DNA of 52,510 bases from Verrucomicrobiaceae bacterium (lineage in GTDB: Bacteria; Verrucomicrobiota; Verrucomicrobiia; Verrucomicrobiales; V1-33), in contig JAIXVE010000282.1 in the NCBI GenBank assembly GCA_027483175.1, forward strand, positions 1 to 52,510. Direction: 5' to 3'. Each line of letters opens with the position of its first letter. The stretch's first letter is position 1. Under the pieces are notes generated by a model. That model did no database searches. It was not told where the DNA came from and saw only the letters and a program-made list of their open reading frames with translations. A program made the translations under genes and the position numbers. Positions 35,589-45,299 of this stretch are shown piece by piece.

Positions 35589-38500
35589 TCAGTGCAGCCA
35601 ACGCTCGCCAAAAAGAATCAGCAGCGCTAGCAGGGTGAAGAGCACGCCAAGCGCGATCTTGACGGCGCGTGTGTGCTTCTTCTGGAAGGCCACAAGGTGC
35701 TCGCTGCGGAGGCCCACCCATGTCAGCAGAAAGATCACCGTGAGCGGAAGAATGAACGCGAGGTTGTACAGCACGAGCCATCCAATGGCTCCGGAACGGC
35801 CGTTCTGAATCTGATAAATGATAGGGGCATAAACCTGCCCGGTGCAGGCGAGCTCCAGCAGCGAGACGATGAGTCCGGTGACGAAGGCGGCGATGATGAA
35901 GCGGCGGGCTTTGGCACCCGTGCGGATGGCGCTGCGGATGCGGTTCCGGATGAACTCCGGCAGCTTGAGGGACATCTCATCCATGCGGCCGACACCAGCG
36001 CGCCAGGCATCGCGGAAAGAAAGAAAAGCCGCGAACAGCGCAAAGGCTGCAAACACGCCGTTCATCCACTTCTGGATCCACGTGAAACGCGAAAGCCCGG
36101 CAAGCACCTGATAGAGCACAAGCCCGGCGGCGAGATAAGCCAGAAACACAGCGAGGATGAAAGCGGCGCCGGTGAGCAGCATCTCGCGGGGCGAGCGCTT
36201 CGCAACCTGGAGCCATGACAGGAACAGAATAATGGTCGCAAACGCGCAGGGATTGATGCCGTCAAGCAGGCCGGCAATGATGACGACAGAAAGCGTCAGG
36301 GAATCGTAGCGCCGCTCAACTTCCGCGGCCGCCGCCGCCGACTCTCCAGCAGAGACGCTCAGCCATGCGTCGTCCTGAGGCAGCCGCACCGTACGTTCCA
36401 GCAGCGCCCCAGCAGCTTCGGGCGTGATGTCGTCGCGCACCGCAAACCCCGCCTGGCTGAAGATGGCCGGGGTCACCGTGTGCCGGGCGACGGGCACGCT
36501 GAATCGCGCACAGAGGGCCTGATTCAGCACGGTCGCAGAAGCTTCCATGATGTTGTATTCCAGAACCGTGAGCGACGGGAACGAACTCCGGAGGCTCGTC
36601 AGCAGTTCCCGGGTGCGGCGGCATTCCTCGCAGCCGGGCTTGTGGAAGAAAATCACCGGCAGCGAAGTGCGGGCGGCCGCAGACCCGCGGTCATCGGCAG
36701 TCGCCACATGCTGCGGCTGACCCGCCCCGGAATTCTTTGCCAGCTCGTTGAACGACTGAAAACCGGACGGCTCCGCACCCAGGATGTAGGCAAGCGTGCG
36801 GTAGTCATTCGCCGAGATGCGTTCCTGATCAATGACCGCAAGCAGCGGACGCAGCCCGGGACCAGCCGACGCGCTGCTCGACGACAGCCAGTCGGTGATG
36901 CGCTGGCGGGCCTTTGAACCCGGAGGCTGGCGGGACATGAGGCTGAGGAACTCATCCAGATCCACCTCCTTCCGAAGTGTCAGGAGCGCGAACTGAGCCT
37001 CGAAACGAACCACCGCGGACGGGTCTTTGAACGCCATGGTTTCCAGAGCCTTCACCTCCACAACGCCCGGAACCCTCGGCGACGACCATCCGGACTCGTA
37101 CCACTTCACTGGGAGCTTCTGGAGATCATCGAATTGATAGTTCCATGTGCTGGATGCCGTCGAAAGCACGTCCGGCAGCACCAGCCGGACCGGAACTTCA
37201 GAATCGTTCAGCACTTCGTCAAGCCACGGCGCAAGTCCGCTGCGGTCCTGCTTGGCAAGGGCGTGCCACGCAGCCCGGCGCAGCCAGGTGGAGTCCGGAC
37301 TGCGGGCGGCGCGGAGGAGCACGGGAACAGCGCCCGCAGTGGGCGCAACCTCAAGGATCAGCGCAGCGAAGACCCTAAGCGGCATCGGCACCTTCGCGTC
37401 GTCAATTCGTTCGAGCGCCCAGGTCCGCGCAATCCCGCTCACCGAAGAAGACCGGATCACGTCGTTGAAGTTGTAGCCAGGCAGGGCCGCCGGCGAAATC
37501 ACCGCACCGCTGTCGAGAGCTCCAAACACCATGGACGCAAAGGCCGGTACGGCGCTCGCGTGCTTCAGCAGACTCGCCGCAGCGGTTTCCCTCACCTCCT
37601 GCACCGGATCCTTCAGCATGGCTGAAAAGAACGTGACGCAGTCCGGGCCCGATGGGGTGCCGTCGCAGTCTGCCGCTTTGCTCTTCTGTGAAGTGGTGAG
37701 CCCCGGCATCATCGCCACAATGGGCCCCCATGCCTGCGGCCAGCCACCGTTGGCAAGGGCCAGCGCCGCCGGCCATGCCAGCGGGGAATCCTGCCGACGC
37801 GCCGCCCGGATCGTCGCAGAGACCACGGAATCGGATACACCTGGTTCCACGCCTGAGCCTCCCGCGGATTTCTCCAGTGGGTCCAGAAAGGCCCGGTAAA
37901 GCGGGTCGAGAGACGTTGCCTTTCCTGCCGGACGTCTCACCGTCACAGTCTGGATCTTGGAATTCCTGGGAAGGCTGATCGAACCGAACACCGCTGCCGC
38001 CCGAACGGGATCGGTGCCCTCCATGGCCGCAAGCACCACCTTCTGCACGGCCTCCACCTCCAGCCGGTCATCGTCGGAAGCGAGAAACCGGAGCGCCGCA
38101 CAAGCCACATCCGGATCGCTGTCCGCAGCAAAGGCCGTGGCTTCCGCGAGGAACCGCGACTCATGCGCCTCCATCGACCGCACCGCCGCAACGCGCACAT
38201 CCACACTAGCCTTCCGGAGGTGCGCGGTCATCTCGTCATCCAGCGACACCGAAAGGGTGCCATAACCGTCGATCACCGGACCAATCATGCCTTCGTCGGC
38301 AAAAAACATGCGGCGCAGCACGGGCACCGAATTCTTGAGGGAGAGCGCACCCGCAGCCTTCACGGCGGCAAAGCGGACGAAGGTATCCGAGTCCTCCAGC
38401 AGCTTGAGGACAGCCCCACCGGCGGCATTCACCCGGAGCGCAGCGACAAACTCAAGCGCTGCCGTGCGGACCCGCCAGCGGGTATCACTGAGCAGGGGAA

Positions 38501-39581
38501 GCACCGCATCGCGCAGGGAATCAGGAATCGGTACCGGATTGCCGTCGCTGGAGTGGCTCTTGTTGCCTCCGCTGAGCGTCTGACAAGTCTGCAGCGCGGA
38601 CACCAGCAGGTCTTCGTCAGGATGAGTCAGGAAACCCCGGGCCAGATCCAGTGCTGTCGCTCCCGGGATATCCCGGAGCCGACGGAGCGCCCCATGCACC
38701 ACATTGACGTCCTTTTCCGCCGCAATGAGCGGAACCGCAGCAGTAAGAGCCGCCTCGCGACCAGTGAGAAGATAGGAGTCAATGGCCGTCTCGCGCACCA
38801 ACGGGTCGGCATGCGCAAGGAAATCACGCATCACCGGCAGCGCCTCCATCCCTGCCTGGCGAATCGTGACGAGGGCGGATAGCAATTGATCCCGCGAACC
38901 GGTCGTCAGGTCGCGCGCCAGCGCACCAGCCTGCGGGCCGAAGCGCCGGGCGAGCACGATCTGATACTCCGCCTCCCGGATCCGCACGCGGGCGGGTTCC
39001 GGCAGCTCCGGCGTCGAAGCGAGAAAGGCTTCAAGAAACTCGAGCGCACGGAGTCCGTCGCCTTCAAGCAGACGCCGCGCCCGGCTTGACTTGTCAGGGT
39101 CCCCGGCAAGGATCTCGCGGAGACACGACTGCTTCCGGTCCTCAGAGAGGCGCCCGGCCAGTGCCACCGGACCGGATTCTCCGGCCCAAGCTCGCCACCT
39201 GGAAACCGGCCCGCGGTTGTCGGGAGCGCCAGGAGCAATCCACGGGGAAAAACCGAAGTCCCCTCCCGCCGCCTCTTCAAGGAACTCAAGGGCTCCCATC
39301 CGCACAGCCAGATCGCTGTGGGTCAGATGAACGACAAATGTCAGTCTCGGAAATTCCTTCGCGGCCGCGACGGCCTCGCGGAGGCGCTCCCTGACACCAG
39401 CGGTGCCGAGATACGGAAGGATGCGGACAAGCTTTTCCGGAGCGATGTCTCCGGACTTCACAGCGCTGAGCGACGCCGTCACCTCTTCCGGCAGCTCCGG
39501 ACTGTTCGGAACCAACTCCTGCGCGTGCACGAGCACAGGCAGTAGGCAGCAGAGCAGAAATCCGGTAGCGCGGCGGAACAC
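35589..39581 (-). CDS. HEAT-repeat/thioredoxin/CcdA-type fusion protein
   Basis: 1330 residues from a GTG start at 39581, signal peptide about 1-20 (LLPVLVHAQ). Residues 30-900 contain many HEAT-like helical repeats (for example VRMGALEFLEEA, VREAAIDSYLL-type units). About 960-1080 is a thioredoxin-like domain with PVIFFHKPGCEECRRT (CEEC near 981-984). From about 1100 a CcdA/DsbD-type membrane part with at least six helices follows: GLLDGINPCAFATIILFLSW (Cys near 1110) and LELACTGQVYAPII (Cys near 1244), the paired membrane cysteines that carry electrons. The likely role is to pass reducing power across the inner membrane to periplasmic partners held by the HEAT part. It is the last gene of the eight-gene operon, 16 bases after the DUF4159 gene. 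Confidence 0.85.
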   Translation of the reverse strand: MFRRATGFLLCCLLPVLVHAQELVPNSPELPEEVTASLSAVKSGDIAPEKLVRILPYLGTAGVRERLREAVAAAKEFPRLTFVVHLTHSDLAVRMGALEFLEEAAGGDFGFSPWIAPGAPDNRGPVSRWRAWAGESGPVALAGRLSEDRKQSCLREILAGDPDKSSRARRLLEGDGLRALEFLEAFLASTPELPEPARVRIREAEYQIVLARRFGPQAGALARDLTTGSRDQLLSALVTIRQAGMEALPVMRDFLAHADPLVRETAIDSYLLTGREAALTAAVPLIAAEKDVNVVHGALRRLRDIPGATALDLARGFLTHPDEDLLVSALQTCQTLSGGNKSHSSDGNPVPIPDSLRDAVLPLLSDTRWRVRTAALEFVAALRVNAAGGAVLKLLEDSDTFVRFAAVKAAGALSLKNSVPVLRRMFFADEGMIGPVIDGYGTLSVSLDDEMTAHLRKASVDVRVAAVRSMEAHESRFLAEATAFAADSDPDVACAALRFLASDDDRLEVEAVQKVVLAAMEGTDPVRAAAVFGSISLPRNSKIQTVTVRRPAGKATSLDPLYRAFLDPLEKSAGGSGVEPGVSDSVVSATIRAARRQDSPLAWPAALALANGGWPQAWGPIVAMMPGLTTSQKSKAADCDGTPSGPDCVTFFSAMLKDPVQEVRETAAASLLKHASAVPAFASMVFGALDSGAVISPAALPGYNFNDVIRSSSVSGIARTWALERIDDAKVPMPLRVFAALILEVAPTAGAVPVLLRAARSPDSTWLRRAAWHALAKQDRSGLAPWLDEVLNDSEVPVRLVLPDVLSTASSTWNYQFDDLQKLPVKWYESGWSSPRVPGVVEVKALETMAFKDPSAVVRFEAQFALLTLRKEVDLDEFLSLMSRQPPGSKARQRITDWLSSSSASAGPGLRPLLAVIDQERISANDYRTLAYILGAEPSGFQSFNELAKNSGAGQPQHVATADDRGSAAARTSLPVIFFHKPGCEECRRTRELLTSLRSSFPSLTVLEYNIMEASATVLNQALCARFSVPVARHTVTPAIFSQAGFAVRDDITPEAAGALLERTVRLPQDDAWLSVSAGESAAAAAEVERRYDSLTLSVVIIAGLLDGINPCAFATIILFLSWLQVAKRSPREMLLTGAAFILAVFLAYLAAGLVLYQVLAGLSRFTWIQKWMNGVFAAFALFAAFLSFRDAWRAGVGRMDEMSLKLPEFIRNRIRSAIRTGAKARRFIIAAFVTGLIVSLLELACTGQVYAPIIYQIQNGRSGAIGWLVLYNLAFILPLTVIFLLTWVGLRSEHLVAFQKKHTRAVKIALGVLFTLLALLILFGERWLH

Positions 39582-39597
39582 GGCGGTCAGTCAGTGG

Positions 39598-40242
39598 CTA
39601 GTGAAGCAGTGCGTAGGCAAGGATGTTGGCATTGATCTCCATCGAGTTCTGGATCTCATTGCCTCCACAGCAGCAGCAGCCCTCAGTGTGGCTGGTGTCA
39701 TTGAGGCCCTCGCGGGAATAAACGAGCACGATCTTGTCGTTGATAGTGATGCCTCGCAGCGCAGCCTGACCGGCCGACTTGGAGAGTTTGAGATCCTGCA
39801 CGGTGAAGATGGTGCGGAAGATCTCGTGCTTCATGGGAATGTCCCGCAGGCTGTCCGCGCCGAACAGCCGCTTGATCTCGCGTTCAAAAGCCGTGCTCCA
39901 CGCCTCATTCGAACAGGACGCCGATGCCAGCAGAAAGCCGCCATTCTCGAGATAACGCTTCAGATTATCCCGCTCCACCGCCGTTAGCGTGAAATCCCCC
40001 TCGCCGGTCATGATGGCAAAGGGAAAACGGAAAAGCTCCTCCGCGCCAAGTTTCACCGGCTTGAACCGCCGTTCAGTGGCGATGGAGGTCTTCTGTTGCA
40101 CGGTCGTGAGGAATTCATCGCTGAAGCACTTGGAGGTCTTCGTGCCGGCATAGATGAGATTGCCGCATTCCACCGCCCCCTCCTTGGCCCGGACGGGCAG
40201 GAACAGGAGCAGTGCGGCGAGACTGACAAGTCGGGTTTTCAT
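39598..40242 (-). CDS. DUF4159 protein
   Basis: 214 residues with a signal peptide (MKTRLVSLAALLLFLPVRA). RFPFAIMTGEGDFTLTAVER, LKRYLENGGFLLASASC and SRLFGADSLRDIPMKHEIF-like segments match DUF4159, a glutamine-amidotransferase-like domain without an assigned catalytic role. A CCCCGG cysteine cluster lies near residue 190 and is unusual. It would act outside the membrane. DUF4159 genes are known neighbours of MoxR/VWA operons in PVC bacteria. Spacing to both neighbours is 16-22 bases. Confidence 0.85.
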   Translation of the reverse strand: MKTRLVSLAALLLFLPVRAKEGAVECGNLIYAGTKTSKCFSDEFLTTVQQKTSIATERRFKPVKLGAEELFRFPFAIMTGEGDFTLTAVERDNLKRYLENGGFLLASASCSNEAWSTAFEREIKRLFGADSLRDIPMKHEIFRTIFTVQDLKLSKSAGQAALRGITINDKIVLVYSREGLNDTSHTEGCCCCGGNEIQNSMEINANILAYALLH

Positions 40243-40263
40243 GGGATCAGAACGGATGGCGTG

Positions 40264-43050
40264 TTAACGTGAGGATGGTGCCGCGGACGGCGGGGTGAAA
40301 TAGCGCTTCACCGCGTCGCGATAGGCTTCGGGCACGGTTTCGGTCGCGGGAGGAGGCGTGTCGCCGGAGCGCAGCTCGCCGGGTTTGAGCGTGGCCTGTT
40401 CGGCTTTGACCGGGAGGCCCGAACCACCCGGGCCGCGTCCGTCTTTGCCGCCGCCGCCGCCGGAAGAAGGGGCATCAAAACTCATCCGCGACGGCCCAAG
40501 CACCGGGAGATCGACGGAGGCAAAACCAGGCATGGGCGACCCGTCGGCCCCTGAACCACCAGCCATCCCCGGACCGCCCTGACCAGGGACCGCACCGGGC
40601 CCACTGCCAGGGCTGCTGCCCTGTCGGTTCATGCCTTCAAGTAGTTGCGCTAGAGTCTGATTGAGATCCGGCAGGGGAACTTTGAACGTCGGACACTGCC
40701 CGCGGCAGGCCTGGCCAAAGGGCGACTGCGGCTGCATGAGTCGTTCGAGAATAGACCGGGCCAGTTCCGCGCTGCGGAGCATGTCGTGAATGTCCGCACC
40801 ACGGCCCGCACTGGTCGCCGCATCCATCGCGCTCCCAGGATCAGCTGTTTCAAGGGCCTCCAGGAATTCCATGGCCGAATCCCGCATGGGCGTCAGCATC
40901 GGGTCATCATCTGGGAGTTCCCCCACCCGTTGGCGCAGTTCCGTGGCAAACTCATTTAGCGCCTCCCGGTTCTTCTCCTGGGTGTCGGCAAGAGACGGAA
41001 GCAGTCGACGGTTCTGGTCGGAACCCTGACGCATCTCCTCGACGATCGTGCCGATGCGCCGCACCAGCGACTGCTGAGTTTCATACACCCGGCGGAAGCG
41101 TGAGGCCATCTCCAGAAGGCGTCCAGCTTTCGCGACCTGTTCCGCATCCTGTCGCAACGCGCCGAGCTCATCGCCAGGTTTGGCAAGGCGCGCCTTCATG
41201 GCGGCAACCGCTGCTTTGGCCTCACCGGAATCTGCGGGCAGCGCCTCTAAGTCCGCGAGATTGGCCTGCAGCGGAGCGGCCGCCGCCGCCGCAAGGTCCT
41301 TCAGCCGCTTTTCCATCTCGTACGCCGGGAAATCATCCGCCAGCTTCTCCATGAGTTCAGCGGCCTTTTCCTGCGCCGAGCTTGCCGCTTCCTTCGCCGC
41401 CGTGACAGCCGCCGGGTCACCGGCACCGAGGGCCTCATCAAGGCGTTCGAGCGCCTCGCGCGCCTCCTGCATGGCCTGCTGCGCCGCATTGAAACGCGCC
41501 GCAAATTCCTTCAGCGTCGTCTGCGCCCGCAGTCGGGCCGCATAGTCATCTTCGGAAATGATATGCACGCGGCTCACGCCGGAACTCGTTTGCCCCAGCA
41601 GTGACGGATTGTGGTCCGCAGCTTCAAGATACACTTCGATCGTCTGCCCGGGCAGCAACCCGAGCGGAGCGAGTTCAAGAGCATCCGCAAAATCGAAGCG
41701 CCGGTCGCGCAGCGCCGGAGCCACCGTAAGCGGGCGGTCCCGAAAACCCGCTAGCGTGCGCACCAGCCGGACGCGGGACAATCCGTGGTCGTCCTCCGCC
41801 GAGCCCTGGATTGGGACTTTAGTGTTGGGTGTTGCCAGCAGCACGGGAGGCGGCGAAGCAAGATCCACGGCCGGGGCCTGGTCCGGGATCACTGTTAGCG
41901 GGAGAATGAGCGGCTCCTCCGCCGGAGTGCCACGGATGTCCCGCAGGGTCGCCGCAAGGGTGCCGGAACCGGTCGCCGTGATGCTGAAGGCAGCCTCATG
42001 CGTGCCGCTGAGCACCGCATCCACCGAGCGGACGGCACCGGTGTTTCCCGCGGCCGGTGTCAGCACCATCGCTCCACCGCCGAGCGGCCGATTGCTTGTC
42101 AGAGTCAGTGTGAGCCGGGAACCCTCCGGCACGGTGACCTCCGGCGCATCGAGCGGAAAGGAAGCGGACTGCTGCTCAAGCCATGCAGGCGGTTCCACAA
42201 GCAGGCGGCCGGAGAGCACCCGCGGCTGATAACGAATCTCCAGAGGCGTCCATCCAGACCGGGCTCGGCCGCTCGCAAAAGCCACCTCCACGGGTTCAGT
42301 CAGGGACTCAAGGCGGCGGGAGAACCGCCGATCGGCCTCACGGGACGCCGGAAGCCGCAGGGTCTCGCCCGTTCGCGGAATGCGGACAAGGCACTCGACC
42401 GCCTCTTCCGGGCGCTCGGAACAGGTGACCGTAAGCAGGGCTTCGCCACCGTAGTTGGCCGCGGGCGCGGCAGGTTCGAGGGAAAAGCGCAGCCGGCTCC
42501 ATGGCGGCAGGTCCGTGGCCGGATGCAGCAGCCGCCCTGCCACCGTCGCAAAGGCCTCGCGATGCGCCATCCAGATTCCGGCCACCGTCAGCAGTGTCAG
42601 GATCAAAGCACCCGCCGCCAGCCGCAGCTCCCGCCGCGGCAGCACCGCGCGCGGCGTCAGCGTTGTCAGGGCGTCGGCCGCTTCCGCGACAGCGCGCCCG
42701 GCCAGCCACCGCGCCAACGGTGTCTCTGCGCAGTCAGGATCAAGGCCCAGCGCGGCACTCACCGGCCGCCGCGGAGCTCCGCTGAGCCGGTCCATCTCGG
42801 CCGCGGCCTGCTCCGAAGAAAACCGGAGCGCTCGCACCAGCAGCAGCAGCGTAAGACCCCCGGCGATCACAGCCGCCGTCACAGTTCCGGCGACCCGGGC
42901 ACCCACCGGAAGTCCGGCGAGGGCATCAAGCAGACCGAACAGCAGCCACACCGCCGCGGCAGCCGCGATTCCGGCGGCAAGCGCAGCCGCAATGCGCCCG
43001 AGCCCCTGCCAGAGGCGGAGGCGGGAGAACCGGCTGGAAAATGGTGACAT
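40264..43050 (-). CDS. Large membrane protein with long helical/coiled-coil region (DUF4175-like)
   Basis: 928 residues. Two hydrophobic segments near the N-terminus (about 17-45 and 60-80: LWQGLGRIAAALAAGIAAAA and AVIAGGLTLLLLVRAL) and a further one near 165-185 anchor it. A long periplasmic beta part (about 190-510) with LSLEPAAP and APAVDLASPPPVLLATPNTK-type strands follows. Residues 540-800 are strongly helical with Ala/Glu/Lys repeats (KEFAARFNAAQQAMQEAREA), a likely coiled coil. The last 130 residues are Gly/Pro-rich and low-complexity. This architecture fits the DUF4175-like proteins placed in MoxR/VWA operons. The start at 43050 is chosen because the longer frame overlaps the preceding gene. 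Confidence 0.75.
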   Translation of the reverse strand: MSPFSSRFSRLRLWQGLGRIAAALAAGIAAAAAVWLLFGLLDALAGLPVGARVAGTVTAAVIAGGLTLLLLVRALRFSSEQAAAEMDRLSGAPRRPVSAALGLDPDCAETPLARWLAGRAVAEAADALTTLTPRAVLPRRELRLAAGALILTLLTVAGIWMAHREAFATVAGRLLHPATDLPPWSRLRFSLEPAAPAANYGGEALLTVTCSERPEEAVECLVRIPRTGETLRLPASREADRRFSRRLESLTEPVEVAFASGRARSGWTPLEIRYQPRVLSGRLLVEPPAWLEQQSASFPLDAPEVTVPEGSRLTLTLTSNRPLGGGAMVLTPAAGNTGAVRSVDAVLSGTHEAAFSITATGSGTLAATLRDIRGTPAEEPLILPLTVIPDQAPAVDLASPPPVLLATPNTKVPIQGSAEDDHGLSRVRLVRTLAGFRDRPLTVAPALRDRRFDFADALELAPLGLLPGQTIEVYLEAADHNPSLLGQTSSGVSRVHIISEDDYAARLRAQTTLKEFAARFNAAQQAMQEAREALERLDEALGAGDPAAVTAAKEAASSAQEKAAELMEKLADDFPAYEMEKRLKDLAAAAAAPLQANLADLEALPADSGEAKAAVAAMKARLAKPGDELGALRQDAEQVAKAGRLLEMASRFRRVYETQQSLVRRIGTIVEEMRQGSDQNRRLLPSLADTQEKNREALNEFATELRQRVGELPDDDPMLTPMRDSAMEFLEALETADPGSAMDAATSAGRGADIHDMLRSAELARSILERLMQPQSPFGQACRGQCPTFKVPLPDLNQTLAQLLEGMNRQGSSPGSGPGAVPGQGGPGMAGGSGADGSPMPGFASVDLPVLGPSRMSFDAPSSGGGGGKDGRGPGGSGLPVKAEQATLKPGELRSGDTPPPATETVPEAYRDAVKRYFTPPSAAPSSR

Positions 43051-43072
43051 GACTGGAATCAGGTAAATGTTG

Positions 43073-45289
43073 TCAGGACAGGCCGCAGCGGCGGCGGGCG
43101 GTCCATTCAGCAGCAAGCAGCAGCGTAATGGCGGCAGCGTAGATCCATGACTGCCAGATGGGACGCCACACAGCCCCGGATTCCCGGCTGACCGGCGGCG
43201 CAGTCTCCAACCGCTCGCGCAGGAACGCTTCAAACTGCTCCGGAGCAATCACGGAACCGCCCGCCGCCGCCGTGATCGACTGGAGATACTCCGGATTCGG
43301 CGACAGATCATCGGATTCCGCGGGCGGTGCCGGCACCGTGCAGATCACCTCCGGAGCCGGCGGCGCGTCAGGCCTGGGATCCGTCAGCCGGATTCTCCAC
43401 TCGCCGGGCCGGTCCGGCGAAAACGATGTCCGCCACGCCGGTCGCCCCACAGCATCCGGAGAGGGCGCAGGAATCAGATCGCGGGCGGTTCCATCAGGAG
43501 CTGTCAGGACAAGTTTCGGAGCCGGCGCGGTGCCGCTGCCGCGCCACGCCACACTTACGGGCACGGTGGACCCGGCTGTCGCCCGCGGCGACGGCAGTCG
43601 AAGCGAAAAATCATGGCCCGGCAGGAACTCCGAATACGACGCCATCCATTGGATCAACTGGGTCCAGAATTCCTCGTACATGTTGCCGAGGCCACGGGCC
43701 TCCGGATAAAAGTCCCATTTCCAAAGGCCGTCGGCATTCACAAGACCCGCGACTCCCTGGCCGTAGCGTCGGACGAGCAGGGCCGGAAAGCGGGAAGCCG
43801 GACCGCCTGCGTCGGACGAACCTTCGGCAAGGACCCGGGTGAAGGGTTTGATGCCCGCAATGCGGCGTCCGTCCTGAAGGAGCGGGAGCGACTTCCACTG
43901 CGGGGCATCAAGCGCCGGCAGCACCTGACCAAACAATCCCGCCGCCTCGCCGTCGGAAGACGGATGGAAGCGGAACGCCCCGCTGACTCCCGCCGCCCAA
44001 GTCACCGGCTCCAGCGGTTCAAGACCTGGATGATCAGCGGAGGTCGCCCGTCCCCGCGCGAAAAGCACTGCCCCGCCCTGATCCCTCACAAAGGCACGGA
44101 GGGCCTCAGTGCGTGATGTTGTCAGGAAACTGTCGGTATTGCGGCCGAATACGATGAGATCAAAGCGCGCCATCTCCGCGGGAGTTTCTGGAAAAAGGGC
44201 TTCAGAGGTGCCGGTGGGCTCGAGTTCCCCTGAATTGATCCGGAAATAGCGCTGATCGGAAAGCCGGTGGACCGATTGCACCTCCATGTGGCTTTGCTGG
44301 CGGAGCAACTGAGCAAGAAACTTGCTGTCCCAGTAAGGCGCACCTTCGGCAAGGAAGACCCGCGTGCGGGCAGTCAGAACCCTGACATGAACCGCTACCC
44401 GATTGTTCGCCGCGCGGGTTTCGCCGGACTGGACGGCTGTGCTGAGATGCCAGCGGCCGGATGCTGACACCGGAAACTCGAAGACACCGCCCACCGTACC
44501 TCCCGCGCCCACTTCCGCAGGCTGCATCGCCACCACCGCTCCGCTGTCATCCTTGAGCACAACCTCCTGACGGACCGCATCGAACCCACGGGATTCAAGA
44601 ACCCACGGCAGCCGGGCAGGCTGGCCGGCAAAAACAGTGATCGCCTGACGTCCGGCCTTGAGGACAAGGTCCGGCGACGGATCACCAGCACCAGGAACCA
44701 CCGCGAAGACCGGAGTCAGTCCCGCACGCGCCCTCACCGCAAAGGCTTCCGCATCACCCTCAGTCTCCACATCCGTGGAGCGCCCGTCGCTGATCAGCAG
44801 CACACCCGCAGGAGTCTCACCCGCAGCATTCGCTTCGCCAATCGCCTGAGCCGCAGCAGCAAGAATGCGCGAACCCGAGCCCTCCGGCAACGGCAGCGAA
44901 TCATCTTCAGTTAGTGCCGCACCGAGTCCGGCATCAAAAGGATGAACTCTGACCGGAAGCGATGACCGCTCCGCAGACTCGCGAAAGCGGCTGACATATT
45001 CGGCCGCACCAGCGGCGCGGGTGGACTCCCCGGATTTCTGAGCCATCGAAGAGGAGACATCCACAAGCACCAGCCACGGGCGAGGGCGGGATTCCACCGG
45101 CCGGACCCAGCGACCCGGATTGATCAGAACCACAGAAATCGCCGCCAGCGCGGCGAGCCGCATCCCTAGCAACCGGACGCGCTGATGCCTCGGCAGCCCC
45201 TCCGATCCCCGCCACGACAGCCAGCCGGCTGCCACCATAACAGCGGCAAGCAGCGGAATGAGCAGGGTGGGAGAAATCGGCGGGTTCAT
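43073..45289 (-). CDS. Membrane-anchored VWA protein with glutamine-amidotransferase-like region
   Basis: 738 residues. Two N-terminal transmembrane segments (about 8-27 and 42-57), then a VWA domain with the MIDAS motif DVSSSM (Asp77), LISDGRSTD and later Thr/Asp. Residues 330-560 hold a GATase1-like region: RVFLAEGAPYWDSKFLAQLL, FDLIVFGRNTDSF and DQGGAVLFARGR. A C-terminal hydrophobic segment (about 715-732) precedes RRRCG. Typical of the larger VWA partner in MoxR-DUF58-Bat operons. Protein-protein contact through the metal site is the expected role. Ten bases separate it from the BatA gene. Confidence 0.82.
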   Translation of the reverse strand: MNPPISPTLLIPLLAAVMVAAGWLSWRGSEGLPRHQRVRLLGMRLAALAAISVVLINPGRWVRPVESRPRPWLVLVDVSSSMAQKSGESTRAAGAAEYVSRFRESAERSSLPVRVHPFDAGLGAALTEDDSLPLPEGSGSRILAAAAQAIGEANAAGETPAGVLLISDGRSTDVETEGDAEAFAVRARAGLTPVFAVVPGAGDPSPDLVLKAGRQAITVFAGQPARLPWVLESRGFDAVRQEVVLKDDSGAVVAMQPAEVGAGGTVGGVFEFPVSASGRWHLSTAVQSGETRAANNRVAVHVRVLTARTRVFLAEGAPYWDSKFLAQLLRQQSHMEVQSVHRLSDQRYFRINSGELEPTGTSEALFPETPAEMARFDLIVFGRNTDSFLTTSRTEALRAFVRDQGGAVLFARGRATSADHPGLEPLEPVTWAAGVSGAFRFHPSSDGEAAGLFGQVLPALDAPQWKSLPLLQDGRRIAGIKPFTRVLAEGSSDAGGPASRFPALLVRRYGQGVAGLVNADGLWKWDFYPEARGLGNMYEEFWTQLIQWMASYSEFLPGHDFSLRLPSPRATAGSTVPVSVAWRGSGTAPAPKLVLTAPDGTARDLIPAPSPDAVGRPAWRTSFSPDRPGEWRIRLTDPRPDAPPAPEVICTVPAPPAESDDLSPNPEYLQSITAAAGGSVIAPEQFEAFLRERLETAPPVSRESGAVWRPIWQSWIYAAAITLLLAAEWTARRRCGLS

Positions 45290-45299
45290 AACCTGGCAA